Of a stretch of 58,972 bases of DNA, positions 1-8,583 are shown piece after piece (within the stretch, counting starts at the first letter, position 1; each line of letters begins with the position of its first letter). This DNA comes from Gemmatimonadota bacterium (lineage in GTDB: Bacteria > Gemmatimonadota > Gemmatimonadetes > Longimicrobiales > Gaopeijiaceae): the NCBI GenBank assembly GCA_029879725.1, contig JAOUPR010000011.1:1-58972 (forward strand). Direction: 5' to 3'. The position numbers and the translations under genes were made by a program. The notes under the pieces are model-generated. The model was not told the origin of the DNA. It saw only the letters and a list, made by a program, of their open reading frames with translations, and did not search any database.

Positions 1-2
1 TC

Positions 3-197
3 TCCGTGAGCGACGAGGCGGCTCGGGCGCGGCGGTTCCTGGAGCGGTTGCCGGAAAAGCAGCGTCTCTGCGTGGCCCTCCGCATCGACGAGGGGATGAG
101 CTTCAAGGAGATCGGAGAGGTGATCGGCTCCAGTGAGGGAGCGGCGCGGGTAAGCTACTTCCATGGAATTCGGAAGCTGAGGGAGTGGATGACATGA
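3..197 (+). CDS. RNA polymerase sigma factor, ECF-like, C-terminal fragment (5' end outside window)
   Basis: The reading frame is open to the left edge, so only the last ~64 residues are visible. They match sigma-70 region 4: LPEKQRLCVALR, then a helix-turn-helix-like stretch SFKEIGEVIGSSEGAARVSY and a basic tail (FHGIRKLREWM), the part that contacts the -35 element. A GTG at position 6 could be read as a start, but a free-standing region 4 is unlikely and the gene most probably begins upstream. Its stop overlaps the next start by four bases (ATGA at 194-197). The next gene encodes a zinc-finger anti-sigma factor, which is the classic ECF sigma/anti-sigma pair arrangement. Confidence 0.8.
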   Translation, partial: SVSDEAARARRFLERLPEKQRLCVALRIDEGMSFKEIGEVIGSSEGAARVSYFHGIRKLREWMT

Positions 198-661
198 ACG
201 ATTCGCGATGTGCCTTCGTGCGGGAGGCTCTCCCGGCCTACGTGGGAAGGAGCCTCTCCCCCGGCGACGAGAGGGAGGTGTCCGCCCACCTGGCCGGGTG
301 CGGGGAATGCCGGAGCGAGATGGAGGTGGTGACGCTCCTCCATGCGTCCCGCCCGGGTGCGCCGGCGGGACTGATCGACCGGATCCAGGAGGCGGTGGCC
401 TCCGACGGGGCACCGTCCAGCGGCCGGCGCGGCGTTCCGGGGTGGGGACTGGCCGCCGCGGCGGTGGCGGTGCTCGCCCTGGGGATCGGGCGGACCCTGG
501 GTCCGGCAACTCCCGCCGGAGAAGCGATCCCGGAATACGCGTCCGCCGAGGGCGCGGGCAACCTGTGGTTGGCCGAGGAGCGCCTCTCCACCTGGGTGCC
601 GGCGTTCGACGACCTCTCCGATGAAGCCCTGGTGCAACTCCTGGAGGAGCTGGGAACATGA
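194..661 (+). CDS. Zinc-finger anti-sigma factor, membrane-anchored
   Basis: This 155-residue protein has an N-terminal zf-HC2-type zinc finger with the HxxxCxxC core (HLAGCGEC, residues ~33-40), typical of anti-sigma factors that hold ECF sigma factors inactive in the cytoplasm. A hydrophobic segment at about residues 80-100 (GLAAAAVAVLALGIG) should be the membrane anchor, leaving a short acidic C-terminal domain outside. I chose ATG 194 because it forms an ATGA overlap with the sigma gene; a GTG at 185 is also in frame. Its own stop forms another ATGA overlap with the following periplasmic protein gene, so all three are likely translated together. The inducing signal is unknown. Confidence 0.8.
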   Translation: MNDSRCAFVREALPAYVGRSLSPGDEREVSAHLAGCGECRSEMEVVTLLHASRPGAPAGLIDRIQEAVASDGAPSSGRRGVPGWGLAAAAVAVLALGIGRTLGPATPAGEAIPEYASAEGAGNLWLAEERLSTWVPAFDDLSDEALVQLLEELGT

Positions 662-1236
662 CCGAGGACATGTCGGGACGTGTGAAGCGGTGGGGATGGT
701 CCCTGGGCCTCCTCGTGGTCCTGGCCGTGGCGGCGGGGGCGTTCGACGCCGCGAGTGCGCAGGTCCGCGGGCAGCGGCGCGGTGGGGGCGAGCCGCCGCC
801 GCGCTCCGAGTTGGAGCGGCGTGTCAGGGCCCGGTACGGGGAGATCATCCGGGAGCGCCTGGGGCTCACGGAGGAGCAGCACGCGGCCCTCGGTGAAGCC
901 ATGCGGGAGAGTTCACAACGCCGCCAGGAGCTCATGCGCGAGCAGCGCGAGTTGCGAGTCGAGGTCGCCGACCTGCTGGCCGCGCCGGAGCCCGGCGAGG
1001 AGGCCGCCCGGGAGTTGCTCCGCCGCGTGGCGGAGTTGCGTAGCCGCGAGGCGGACCTCTCCCGAGAGGAGCAGGAACGCCTTCTCGGGGTCCTCACACC
1101 GGTGCAGTACCTCCGACTGCAGGCGATCCGGGAAGAGATGGCGCAGCGCGTCCAGCGTCTGCGCGGCGGTCTCGGCGCGCCTCCGGGGACCGGGGTGCGG
1201 ATGCGGCCCGGCGGTCGCGTTCCCCCGGGATGGTGA
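658..1236 (+). CDS. Spy/CpxP-like periplasmic protein with LTxxQ motif
   Basis: This 192-residue protein begins with a signal peptide (positive RVKRW, then hydrophobic LGLLVVLAVAAGAF, cleavage probably near ASAQ). The mature part is a long charged helical region with two LTxxQ-type motifs (LTEEQ near residue 70, LTPVQ near residue 155), the hallmark of the Spy/CpxP/CnrX-like periplasmic family that acts as ATP-independent chaperones or metal/stress sensors. It overlaps the anti-sigma gene (ATGA at 658-661). A sigma/anti-sigma/LTxxQ trio resembles the CnrH-CnrY-CnrX design, in which the periplasmic protein feeds a signal to the anti-sigma factor. That role is inference; the C-terminus is Gly/Arg/Pro-rich and probably disordered. 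Confidence 0.65.
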   Translation: MTEDMSGRVKRWGWSLGLLVVLAVAAGAFDAASAQVRGQRRGGGEPPPRSELERRVRARYGEIIRERLGLTEEQHAALGEAMRESSQRRQELMREQRELRVEVADLLAAPEPGEEAARELLRRVAELRSREADLSREEQERLLGVLTPVQYLRLQAIREEMAQRVQRLRGGLGAPPGTGVRMRPGGRVPPGW

Positions 1237-1265
1237 CGGACCACGAGGGGTGGCGGAGTGCCCCG

Positions 1266-1295
1266 TTGACGCCGGAGGCGGGGCCTGGGTACCCT
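1266..1295 (+). promoter_or_regulatory. Candidate promoter for moaDEA
   Basis: TTGACG (1266-1271) and TACCCT (1290-1295) are separated by 18 bases, matching the TTGACA/TACCTT form seen upstream of other units in this window. It lies in the 1237-1350 gap in front of moaD. Predicted by eye only. Confidence 0.4.
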
Positions 1296-1350
1296 TCCTG
1301 ACCGCCCCTCGCGCGGGCTTCTTCCTCACCCTTCTTTCGTGACCTGCCGG

Positions 1351-1602
1351 ATGGCGCTGTCCGTACAGACCCTCTTCTTCGCCGCGTACCGTGACCTTCT
1401 CGGCACGTCGACCCTGGACGTGGAGCTTCCCGAGGGGGCGAGCGTGTCGGATCTGGTGGTGACCCTCCGGGCGAGGGGCGCTCCCTTCGACGCGCTCCCC
1501 GAGGAGCCCGCCGTGGCCGTGAATCGAAGCTACGCGCCCATGGGTCGGAGCCTCGCCGAGGGAGACGAAGTGGCCTTCATTCCGCCGGTGGCCGGGGGAT
1601 GA
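1351..1602 (+). CDS. moaD: Molybdopterin synthase sulfur-carrier subunit MoaD
   Basis: MoaD is a small ubiquitin-like protein (83 residues here) that carries a C-terminal thiocarboxylate and donates sulfur to precursor Z during molybdopterin formation with MoaE. The sequence shows the beta-grasp pattern (VQTLFFAAYRDLLGTSTLDVELPEGASV) and ends exactly in the essential Gly-Gly (PPVAGG). I prefer ATG 1351; an in-frame GTG at 1339 would add four residues, and neither has a strong ribosome-binding site. Its stop overlaps the moaE start (ATGA at 1599-1602), consistent with the two subunits being made in stoichiometric amounts. It is the first gene of moaD-moaE-moaA. Confidence 0.9.
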   Translation: MALSVQTLFFAAYRDLLGTSTLDVELPEGASVSDLVVTLRARGAPFDALPEEPAVAVNRSYAPMGRSLAEGDEVAFIPPVAGG

Positions 1603-2039
1603 TCCATTCCCGGATCGTGCGGAATCCCATCGCCCCGTCGGAGGTGCTCGCCCGCGTGGGCCACCCCGAGGACGGTGCGGTGCTCCTCTTTCTCGGGGTC
1701 GTGAGGGACCACGCCGACGGGCGTTCGGTGACCGGAATGCGCTACGAGTGCTACGAGGAGATGGCCGAGGAAGTCCTCGCGGAGATCGCGGGGGAGGCCG
1801 CGCTCCGCCTGGGAACCGACCGCCTCGCCGTGGTCCACAGGGTGGGGGAGCTGGCCATCGGGGAGACGAGCGTGGCCATCGCCGTCTCCAGCCCCCACCG
1901 GGGGGAGGGGTACGACGCCTCACGCTTCGTCATCGAGGAGATCAAGAAGCGACTTCCCGTCTGGAAGCACGAGCACTATGCCGACGGAGCGTCCGCCTGG
2001 GTCGAAGGCACGGTTCCCCCCGGAACGGGAGGCGCCTGA
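1599..2039 (+). CDS. moaE: Molybdopterin synthase catalytic subunit MoaE
   Basis: MoaE is the catalytic half of molybdopterin synthase, inserting two dithiolene sulfurs from MoaD into cyclic pyranopterin monophosphate. The 146 residues are the usual family length. Visible signatures include GAVLLFLGVVRDHADGRSV near the N-terminus, the MRYECYEEMAEEVL segment and the C-terminal KRLPVWKHEHYADG region with the conserved lysine that reaches the MoaD tail. The start ATG overlaps the moaD stop, and moaA follows after three bases. No moaC or mogA is in the window, so the rest of the pathway must be encoded elsewhere. Confidence 0.93.
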   Translation: MIHSRIVRNPIAPSEVLARVGHPEDGAVLLFLGVVRDHADGRSVTGMRYECYEEMAEEVLAEIAGEAALRLGTDRLAVVHRVGELAIGETSVAIAVSSPHRGEGYDASRFVIEEIKKRLPVWKHEHYADGASAWVEGTVPPGTGGA

Positions 2040-2042
2040 TCC

Positions 2043-3023
2043 ATGCTGGATACCTTCGGTCGCCGGGTGGAGTATCTGCGCGTGTCCGTGACGGACAAGT
2101 GCAACCTCCGCTGCACCTACTGCATGCCCATGGAGGGGATGCCGTGGATGCGCCGGGACGAACTCCTCACCTACGAGGAGATCACGTCCATCGTGCGGAT
2201 CATGGCGGGGATGGGGCTCCGCCGGGTCAGGATCACCGGCGGCGAGCCCCTGGTGCGCAGGGATCTTCCGGAGCTGGTGTCCATGCTCAAGGGAATTCCC
2301 GGGATCGACGACCTGTCCCTCTCCACGAACGCGGTGCTCCTCGAGGAGCACGCCCGGGCCCTGCGGGACGCCGGGATCGACCGCGTGAACGTCTCCCTGG
2401 ACTCCCTCCGCGCCGAGCGGGTGGAGGCCATCGCCCGGCGACCCGGATCGTTCCCCCGGATCATGGCCGGTCTCGATGCCGCGGAGGCGGCGGGGTTCGC
2501 GCCCCTGAAGATCAACGTCGTGCTCATCCGGGGGGTGAACGACGACGAGATCGAGGACTTCGCCGCCATCACCCGGGAACGTCCCTGGCACGTCCGCTTC
2601 ATCGAGCTCATGCCCACCGGGTCGAACCTGGATCTCAGCGCCCGGCAGTTCTTCTCCTGCACGGAAGCGCTGCGGCGTCTCCGCGCCGTGGAGGAGCTCG
2701 AGCCGGTGGAAGGCCCACCCGGGAACGGCCCGGCCACGTATCACCGCTTTCCCGGGGCTCCGGGCACCGTGGGGGCGATCACCCCCATGAGCCACAACTA
2801 CTGTGACCGGTGCAACCGGATGCGCCTCACCGCGGACGGTCACCTGAGACCCTGCCTCTTCGGTGAGCTGCAGACCAACCTCCGCGACCCGCTCCGGGCC
2901 GGGGCGGACATCGTGCCGTTCATCGACGAGACCCTGCGGATCAAGCCGGAGCGGCATCACCTGGTGCAGGGGAGCGACGCGGGGTCCGGGGGGCTGGTGG
3001 CGCTCTCCCAGACGGGGGGGTGA
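2043..3023 (+). CDS. moaA: GTP 3',8-cyclase MoaA (radical SAM)
   Basis: MoaA performs the first committed step of molybdenum cofactor biosynthesis, rearranging GTP to 3',8-cH2GTP by radical SAM chemistry. The N-terminal CxxxCxxC motif is Cys20, Cys24 and Cys27 (KCNLRCTYC). The second, substrate-binding cluster motif is visible as Cys254, Cys257 and Cys271 (NYCDRCNRMRLTADGHLRPC). The protein is 326 residues and retains the C-terminal Gly-Gly that MoaA inserts into its own active site (LSQTGG). GGEP of the SAM-binding motif is present (ITGGEPLVRRDL). It closes the moaDEA operon; a 151-base gap with a promoter for mdh follows. Confidence 0.96.
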   Translation: MLDTFGRRVEYLRVSVTDKCNLRCTYCMPMEGMPWMRRDELLTYEEITSIVRIMAGMGLRRVRITGGEPLVRRDLPELVSMLKGIPGIDDLSLSTNAVLLEEHARALRDAGIDRVNVSLDSLRAERVEAIARRPGSFPRIMAGLDAAEAAGFAPLKINVVLIRGVNDDEIEDFAAITRERPWHVRFIELMPTGSNLDLSARQFFSCTEALRRLRAVEELEPVEGPPGNGPATYHRFPGAPGTVGAITPMSHNYCDRCNRMRLTADGHLRPCLFGELQTNLRDPLRAGADIVPFIDETLRIKPERHHLVQGSDAGSGGLVALSQTGG

Positions 3024-3098
3024 CCCGATGCGGCGTGCCGGTTTCCGGGGTGGGGACACGGAGATGAAACGTCGCTCCTCCATGCGGGTAGCCGTTCG

Positions 3099-3127
3099 TT
3101 GACACCCCCATGGCCCTCTCATACGTT
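3099..3127 (+). promoter_or_regulatory. Probable mdh promoter
   Basis: TTGACA (3099-3104), a 17-base spacer and TACGTT (3122-3127) lie about 48 bases upstream of the mdh start codon. Perfect -35 box and the same TACxTT -10 form found upstream of nuoA and the DUF177 gene. Confidence 0.6.
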
Positions 3128-3174
3128 CGGGCCAACTTCATTCAGAATCCTGCCGAAATACGGATTTCACTCAT

Positions 3175-4113
3175 ATGAGCGCGAAAAGGATCACCGTGGT
3201 GGGCGCCGGCCACGTCGGCGCGACCTGCTCCCAGCTGTTGGCTCAGAAGGAACTCGCCCGCGAGGTGATCCTCGTGGACATCGCCGAGGGAATCCCCATG
3301 GGGAAGGCGCTGGATCAGTGGGAGAGCGCCCCCATCGAGGGGTGCGACACCCGGGTGTACGGGGCCAACGACTACAGCCTCTCGGCCGACTCGGAAATCT
3401 TCATCGTCACGGCGGGGATCGCCCGTAAGCCGGGGATGAGCCGCGACGATCTCCTGCGCACCAACGCCGGGATCGTCCGCTCCGTGTCCGAGGAGATCAA
3501 GCGAGTGGCGCCGGACTCCATCGTGATCGTGGTCTCCAACCCGCTGGACGTGATGGCGCAGGTGGCCCTCGAGACCACCGGATTCCCCCGTGAGCGAGTG
3601 GTGGGGATGGCCGGCGTCCTGGACACGGCGCGGTACCGTTCCTTCATCGCCCTCGAGCTCGACGTGAGCATCGAGGACATCCAGGCCCTGGTCCTGGGCG
3701 GGCACGGAGACACCATGGTTCCCCTCGCCAGCTACACCTCCGTGAGCGGGATCCCGCTCACGCAGCTTCTCGCGCAGGATCGGATCGACGCCCTGGTGGA
3801 GCGGACGCGGAAGGGCGGCGGCGAGATCGTGGGATACCTCGGTACCGGGAGCGCCTACTATGCGCCCGCCGCAGCGGCGGTCCAGATGGCCGAAGCCATC
3901 GTGAAGGACAAGCGCCGCATCCTCCCCTGCGCGGCCTGGCTCCAGGGAGAATACGGGATGCGCGACCTCTACCTCGGAGTGCCCTGCCTCCTCGGCGAGG
4001 GAGGACTCCTGAAGGTGCTCGAGGTCGAGCTCACCGAGGATGAGAAGGCGGCTCTGACCAACAGCGCCGACCACGTGCGGTCCACGGTGGAGGCACTCAA
4101 GGCTCTCGGCTGA
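3175..4113 (+). CDS. mdh: Malate dehydrogenase, NAD-dependent (LDH-like)
   Basis: Mdh reversibly oxidises malate to oxaloacetate with NAD+ in the TCA cycle. The 312-residue protein begins with the Rossmann glycine motif VVGAGHVGAT (residues 8-17). The mobile substrate loop ARKPGMSRDDLLRTN carries the arginines that recognise the malate carboxylates, VVSNPLDVM and the catalytic-histidine motif VLGGHGDTMVP follow. Arg and Met in the loop (RKPGMSR) favour malate over lactate, as in the LDH-like MDH clade of Bacteroidota and other phyla. The start ATG has no obvious ribosome-binding site. sdhCAB follows 32 bases downstream, so two consecutive TCA steps are encoded side by side. Confidence 0.96.
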   Translation: MSAKRITVVGAGHVGATCSQLLAQKELAREVILVDIAEGIPMGKALDQWESAPIEGCDTRVYGANDYSLSADSEIFIVTAGIARKPGMSRDDLLRTNAGIVRSVSEEIKRVAPDSIVIVVSNPLDVMAQVALETTGFPRERVVGMAGVLDTARYRSFIALELDVSIEDIQALVLGGHGDTMVPLASYTSVSGIPLTQLLAQDRIDALVERTRKGGGEIVGYLGTGSAYYAPAAAAVQMAEAIVKDKRRILPCAAWLQGEYGMRDLYLGVPCLLGEGGLLKVLEVELTEDEKAALTNSADHVRSTVEALKALG

Positions 4114-4145
4114 TCGGGATCTCTCAACAATCGCAAGGAGTGGCA

Positions 4146-4826
4146 ATGCGCCGCGTCTCAGCGCTCGCTCACACCTCCGTGGGGAAGAAGGTCCTCATGG
4201 CGGTGACGGGCTTCATCTGGTTCGGATTCCTGGTCGGGCACATGGCCGGGAACCTGAAGGCGTTCACGGGGGCGGAACACTTCGACGAGTACGCCCACCA
4301 CCTGAGGGTATTCGGGGAGCCCATGGTACCCCCCATGGGCTTTCTCTGGACCTTCCGCCTTCTGGTTCTGGTGGCGTTCGTGGGCCACGTGATCCTCGCG
4401 TGGCAGACGTCCCGGGGAAGCCATGCCGCCCGGCAGGTGGCGTACCGGAAGCAGGAACACCTCTCCTTCTCCAGGGCGTCGGGATTCATGCGCTGGGGCG
4501 GGGTCGCGATCCTGGTCTTCGTGATCTTCCACCTCCTGCACATGACCACCGGCCAGTTGCACCCCGACTTCGTGGAGGGCGCGGCGTACGCCAACCTGGT
4601 GGGTGGGCTGTCCAGCCCGGTGGTGGCGGGGCTGTACGTCCTGGCCATGGTCGCGGTCAGCGCCCACCTCTATCACGGCCTCTGGAGCCTCTTCCAGACG
4701 GTGGGGGCGGCCCACCCGAAGTACCACGCGGCGCGGCGGCCTCTGGCCGTCGCGGCCGCGCTGGTGATCTTCTTCGGATTCATCTCGATTCCGGTGGCGG
4801 TTCTCACCGGCGTCCTGACCTTCTGA
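4146..4826 (+). CDS. sdhC: Succinate dehydrogenase cytochrome b subunit
   Basis: SdhC is the membrane anchor of succinate dehydrogenase, binding heme b and passing electrons to quinone. The 226-residue protein has about five hydrophobic helices with histidines placed inside them (GHMAGNLKAF, GHVILAW, VIFHLLHMTTG, SAHLYHGLW), the pattern of the cytochrome b558 family in which a single subunit binds two hemes. ATG 4146 is preferred over GTG 4140 because AAGGAG sits about seven bases upstream. There is no separate sdhD, so the complex is the three-subunit type found in Bacillus, Wolinella and Bacteroidota, usually menaquinone-linked. sdhA follows after 24 bases. Confidence 0.93.
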   Translation: MRRVSALAHTSVGKKVLMAVTGFIWFGFLVGHMAGNLKAFTGAEHFDEYAHHLRVFGEPMVPPMGFLWTFRLLVLVAFVGHVILAWQTSRGSHAARQVAYRKQEHLSFSRASGFMRWGGVAILVFVIFHLLHMTTGQLHPDFVEGAAYANLVGGLSSPVVAGLYVLAMVAVSAHLYHGLWSLFQTVGAAHPKYHAARRPLAVAAALVIFFGFISIPVAVLTGVLTF

Positions 4827-4850
4827 CGGCCTGGAAGTGAGGAGCTGACC

Positions 4851-6763
<1,913 letters not shown>

Positions 6764-6764
<1 letters not shown>

Positions 6765-7516
6765 TGAATTTCACGCTCCACGTCTGGCGGCAGGACGGTC
6801 CCGAGGTCCCCGGTGGCTTCGAGACGTACGAGGCCCGCGACATCAGCGAACACATGTCCTTTCTGGAGATGCTGGACCTGGTGAACGAAGGGCTCACCCA
6901 CGACGGCCACGAGCCCGTCGCCTTCGAGCACGACTGCCGCGAGGGGATCTGCGGTTCGTGCGGGATGATGATCAACGGCGTGCCCCATGGCCCCAAGGGG
7001 ATGGTGGCGACGTGCCAGCTCCACATGCGGAGCTTTCGTGACGGCGACGAGATCTGGATCGAGCCGTGGCGGGCCACGGCGTTCCCGGTGCTCCGCGACC
7101 TCGCCGTGGATCGCGGCGCGCTGGACCGCATCATCGACGCGGGGGGGTACATCTCGGTGCGTACCGGAAGCCCCCAGGACGCCAACGCGCTCCTCATCCG
7201 CAAGGAGGACGCGGACCTGGCCATGGACGCGGCCCAGTGCATCGGGTGCGGGGCCTGCGTGGCGGCCTGTCCCAACGCTTCGGCCATGCTCTTCACCGCG
7301 GCCAAGGTGAGCCACCTCGGCCTCCTTCCGCAGGGTCAGCCCGAGCGCTACACGCGTGTGCTGGACATGGTGACGCAACACGACCGGGAGGGTTTCGGGA
7401 ACTGCACGAACCACGGGGCGTGCCAGGAGGCGTGTCCCAAGGGGATCAGCGTGGACTTCATCGCGCGCCTGAATCGCGACCTGGTCGTGTCCACGTGGAA
7501 GACCGCGGGTGACTGA
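6764..7516 (+). CDS. sdhB: Succinate dehydrogenase iron-sulfur subunit
   Basis: SdhB relays electrons from SdhA flavin to the SdhC hemes through three iron-sulfur clusters. The [2Fe-2S] ligands are Cys58, Cys63, Cys66 (CREGICGSC) and Cys84. The C-terminal ferredoxin domain holds [12 protein letters not shown] for the [4Fe-4S] cluster and [12 protein letters not shown] for the [3Fe-4S] cluster. The 250-residue length is normal for the group. It ends the sdhCAB operon; eleven bases downstream a new promoter starts the Asn-leader/tRNA-Asn unit. Confidence 0.96.
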
Positions 7517-7526
7517 GTCCGCCGCC

Positions 7527-7555
7527 TTGACACCCGACCCGTCCGGGACGAGAAT
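7527..7555 (+). promoter_or_regulatory. Candidate promoter of the Asn-leader/tRNA-Asn unit
   Basis: A perfect TTGACA (7527-7532) is followed after 17 bases by GAGAAT (7550-7555), a poor -10 box. This would put the first transcribed base at about 7562, next to the leader ATG at 7563. The -35 match is strong, the -10 weak, so the exact start is uncertain. Confidence 0.45.
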
Positions 7556-7562
7556 GGCTGCC

Positions 7563-7640
7563 ATGAAGCGTGATCGCCTGAACCGGAATTCCAATTGGAA
7601 TCGCAATCCCCGCGGGGGCTGCGACGCCGGATCGGTATAG
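7563..7640 (+). CDS. Asn-rich leader peptide of a putative tRNA-Asn attenuator
   Basis: This is a 25-codon ORF in the gap between sdhB and tRNA-Asn. From codon 7 every second codon is asparagine: codons at 7581, 7587, 7593, 7599 and 7605 (peptide NRNSNWNRN). Four of the five are AAT, a codon a GC-rich genome should avoid. The stop TAG at 7638-7640 falls just after a segment (7614-7635) able to pair with the 5' arm of the downstream terminator. That is the design of leader peptides that sense a charged tRNA by ribosome stalling. ATG 7563 may be leaderless given the predicted transcription start; an in-frame ATG at 7554 is the alternative. Translation and function are inferred, and no known family is recognised. 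Confidence 0.6.
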   Translation: MKRDRLNRNSNWNRNPRGGCDAGSV

Positions 7641-7679
7641 CGTAAGCGCGCTGAGGAAGACCGAACCGGCCGCGGCCCC
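7614..7679 (+). promoter_or_regulatory. Antiterminator fold of the Asn attenuator
   Basis: Bases 7614-7635 can pair with 7661-7679 to give about 18 base pairs: four G-C pairs, five pairs including one G-U, five pairs, an A/A mismatch, then four pairs, with bulges at one G (7614-7618 run) and at 7624-7625. The right arm (7661-7679) contains the whole 5' arm of the terminator at 7667-7679, so the two folds exclude each other. The left arm begins six bases after the last Asn codon and ends two bases before the leader stop codon. A ribosome stalled on Asn codons would leave it free; one reaching the stop would cover it. Confidence 0.6.
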
Positions 7680-7706
7680 GACGAGGGGGCCGCGGCCGTT
7701 TTCGTT
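7667..7706 (+). terminator. Strong intrinsic terminator between Asn leader and tRNA-Asn
   Basis: A perfect 13-bp GC-only stem (7667-7679 with 7686-7698) with a six-base loop is followed by TTTTCGTT (7699-7706). It lies 26 bases after the leader stop and 58 bases before tRNA-Asn. No convincing promoter is seen between it and the tRNA, so tRNA expression would require readthrough. It could alternatively just end the sdh transcript. Confidence 0.85.
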
Positions 7707-7764
7707 AAAGGACGGCCCTCCGAGTTGCCGATACTCGAAGCGTCGCGGGAGATGCGGGAACCGA

Positions 7765-7837
7765 TGGGGTGTAGCTCAACCGGCAGAGCGCCTGGCTGTT
7801 AACCAGGAGGTTGGTGGTTCGAACCCACCCGCCCCAG
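7765..7837 (+). tRNA. tRNA-Asn (anticodon GTT)
   Basis: A complete cloverleaf can be drawn: acceptor stem 7765-7771 with 7830-7836 (one G-U), D stem 7774-7777 with 7786-7789, anticodon stem 7791-7795 with 7803-7807 around the loop CTGTTAA with anticodon GTT at 7798-7800, variable region 7808-7812, and T arm 7813-7817 with 7825-7829 around TTCGAAC. The discriminator base is G7837 and CCA is not encoded. It reads AAC and AAT, the codons enriched in the leader ORF upstream. Confidence 0.97.
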
Positions 7838-7843
7838 TGAAGA

Positions 7844-7883
7844 GAAGAGGGGTGTCCGGGCCATCGCCCGGACACCCCTCTTC
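7844..7883 (+). terminator. Perfect 18-bp hairpin, probably bidirectional terminator
   Basis: Bases 7844-7861 are perfectly complementary to 7866-7883 with a four-base CATC loop. It begins seven bases after tRNA-Asn and lies 22 bases from the end of the convergent Pal-like gene. T runs are short on both sides (GGTTTCC on plus, TTCAC on minus), but the position between convergent units supports termination in both directions. Confidence 0.75.
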
Positions 7884-7904
7884 GGTTTCCCCGGAGGGAC
7901 CGGG

Positions 7905-8531
7905 TCACAGGGTCAGGTGATCGATGACCAGGGCCACCCGGCGGTTCTCCCACCCGTCGGCTCCGGGCCCGTGCGTTCCTGGCACGATGATCCGAGGCGT
8001 GTTCTCGCCGTAGCTCACGGCACGGACCTGATCGGCGGACAGGCCGCCCCGGGTCGTGAGGTAGCCGCGCACGGCGTCGGCGCGACGCTGGCCGAGGCGA
8101 ACGTTGTAGTCCGACCCTCCCGCCGGGTCGGCGAACCCTTCGGCGGTGATCGTGGCGGTGGGATAGTACTGGGACACCACCGAGGCGAAACGATCGAGGA
8201 TGCGGGTGTCGTTCTCGTCGAGCTCCGCCCGGTCGAACTCGAAGTAGACCGGGGCGTTGAAGCGTATGGCCGACTCGAACCGCTCCATGGACCCCCCGAC
8301 CTCACCCTGCAGGTCGGCCAGAGCCCGTTCCAGCGCGTCCACGCGCCGGCTCAGAGCGTCCACCCGCGACGTCACACCGTTGTCTCCGTCGGCGATCTGC
8401 TGGGACATCTCGTCCCGCAGTTGCTCGAGTTGGCTGTCCAGATCCTCCTGCTTCACGCTGGCACACCCCGCCACCAGCCCCGCCACCACCAACACGGCCA
8501 GGCTCCGCGGAGTCTTGCTGAATCCCATCAT
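7905..8531 (-). CDS. OmpA/Pal-family peptidoglycan-binding lipoprotein
   Basis: This 208-residue protein starts with a lipoprotein signal peptide: lipobox LVAGC with Cys23 as the expected acylated residue. Residues ~25-75 form a heptad-like coiled coil (QLEQLRDEMSQQI, SRRVDALERALADLQ). The C-terminal half is an OmpA-like domain (YFEFDRAELDEN, NVRLGQRRADAVRGYL) that binds peptidoglycan non-covalently, tethering the outer membrane to the wall. The coiled coil between anchor and OmpA domain recalls Lpp/Pal hybrids or trimeric YbgF-like modules. ATG at 8529-8531 is chosen because AGGAGG lies six bases upstream; an adjacent ATG would remove one residue. It is transcribed divergently from the FKBP lipoproteins and has no tol genes beside it. 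Confidence 0.88.
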   Translation of the reverse strand: MMGFSKTPRSLAVLVVAGLVAGCASVKQEDLDSQLEQLRDEMSQQIADGDNGVTSRVDALSRRVDALERALADLQGEVGGSMERFESAIRFNAPVYFEFDRAELDENDTRILDRFASVVSQYYPTATITAEGFADPAGGSDYNVRLGQRRADAVRGYLTTRGGLSADQVRAVSYGENTPRIIVPGTHGPGADGWENRRVALVIDHLTL

Positions 8532-8583
8532 GTCGAGCCTCCTGAAGGCAAACACCGGTTCCACGTATGACCGACCCTCCGTA

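Noticed and set aside
7707-7764. An independent tRNA-Asn promoter (TTGCCG at 7725)
   Set aside because: No -10 box resembling those in the window is found 16-18 bases downstream. It remains the main alternative to the attenuator reading.
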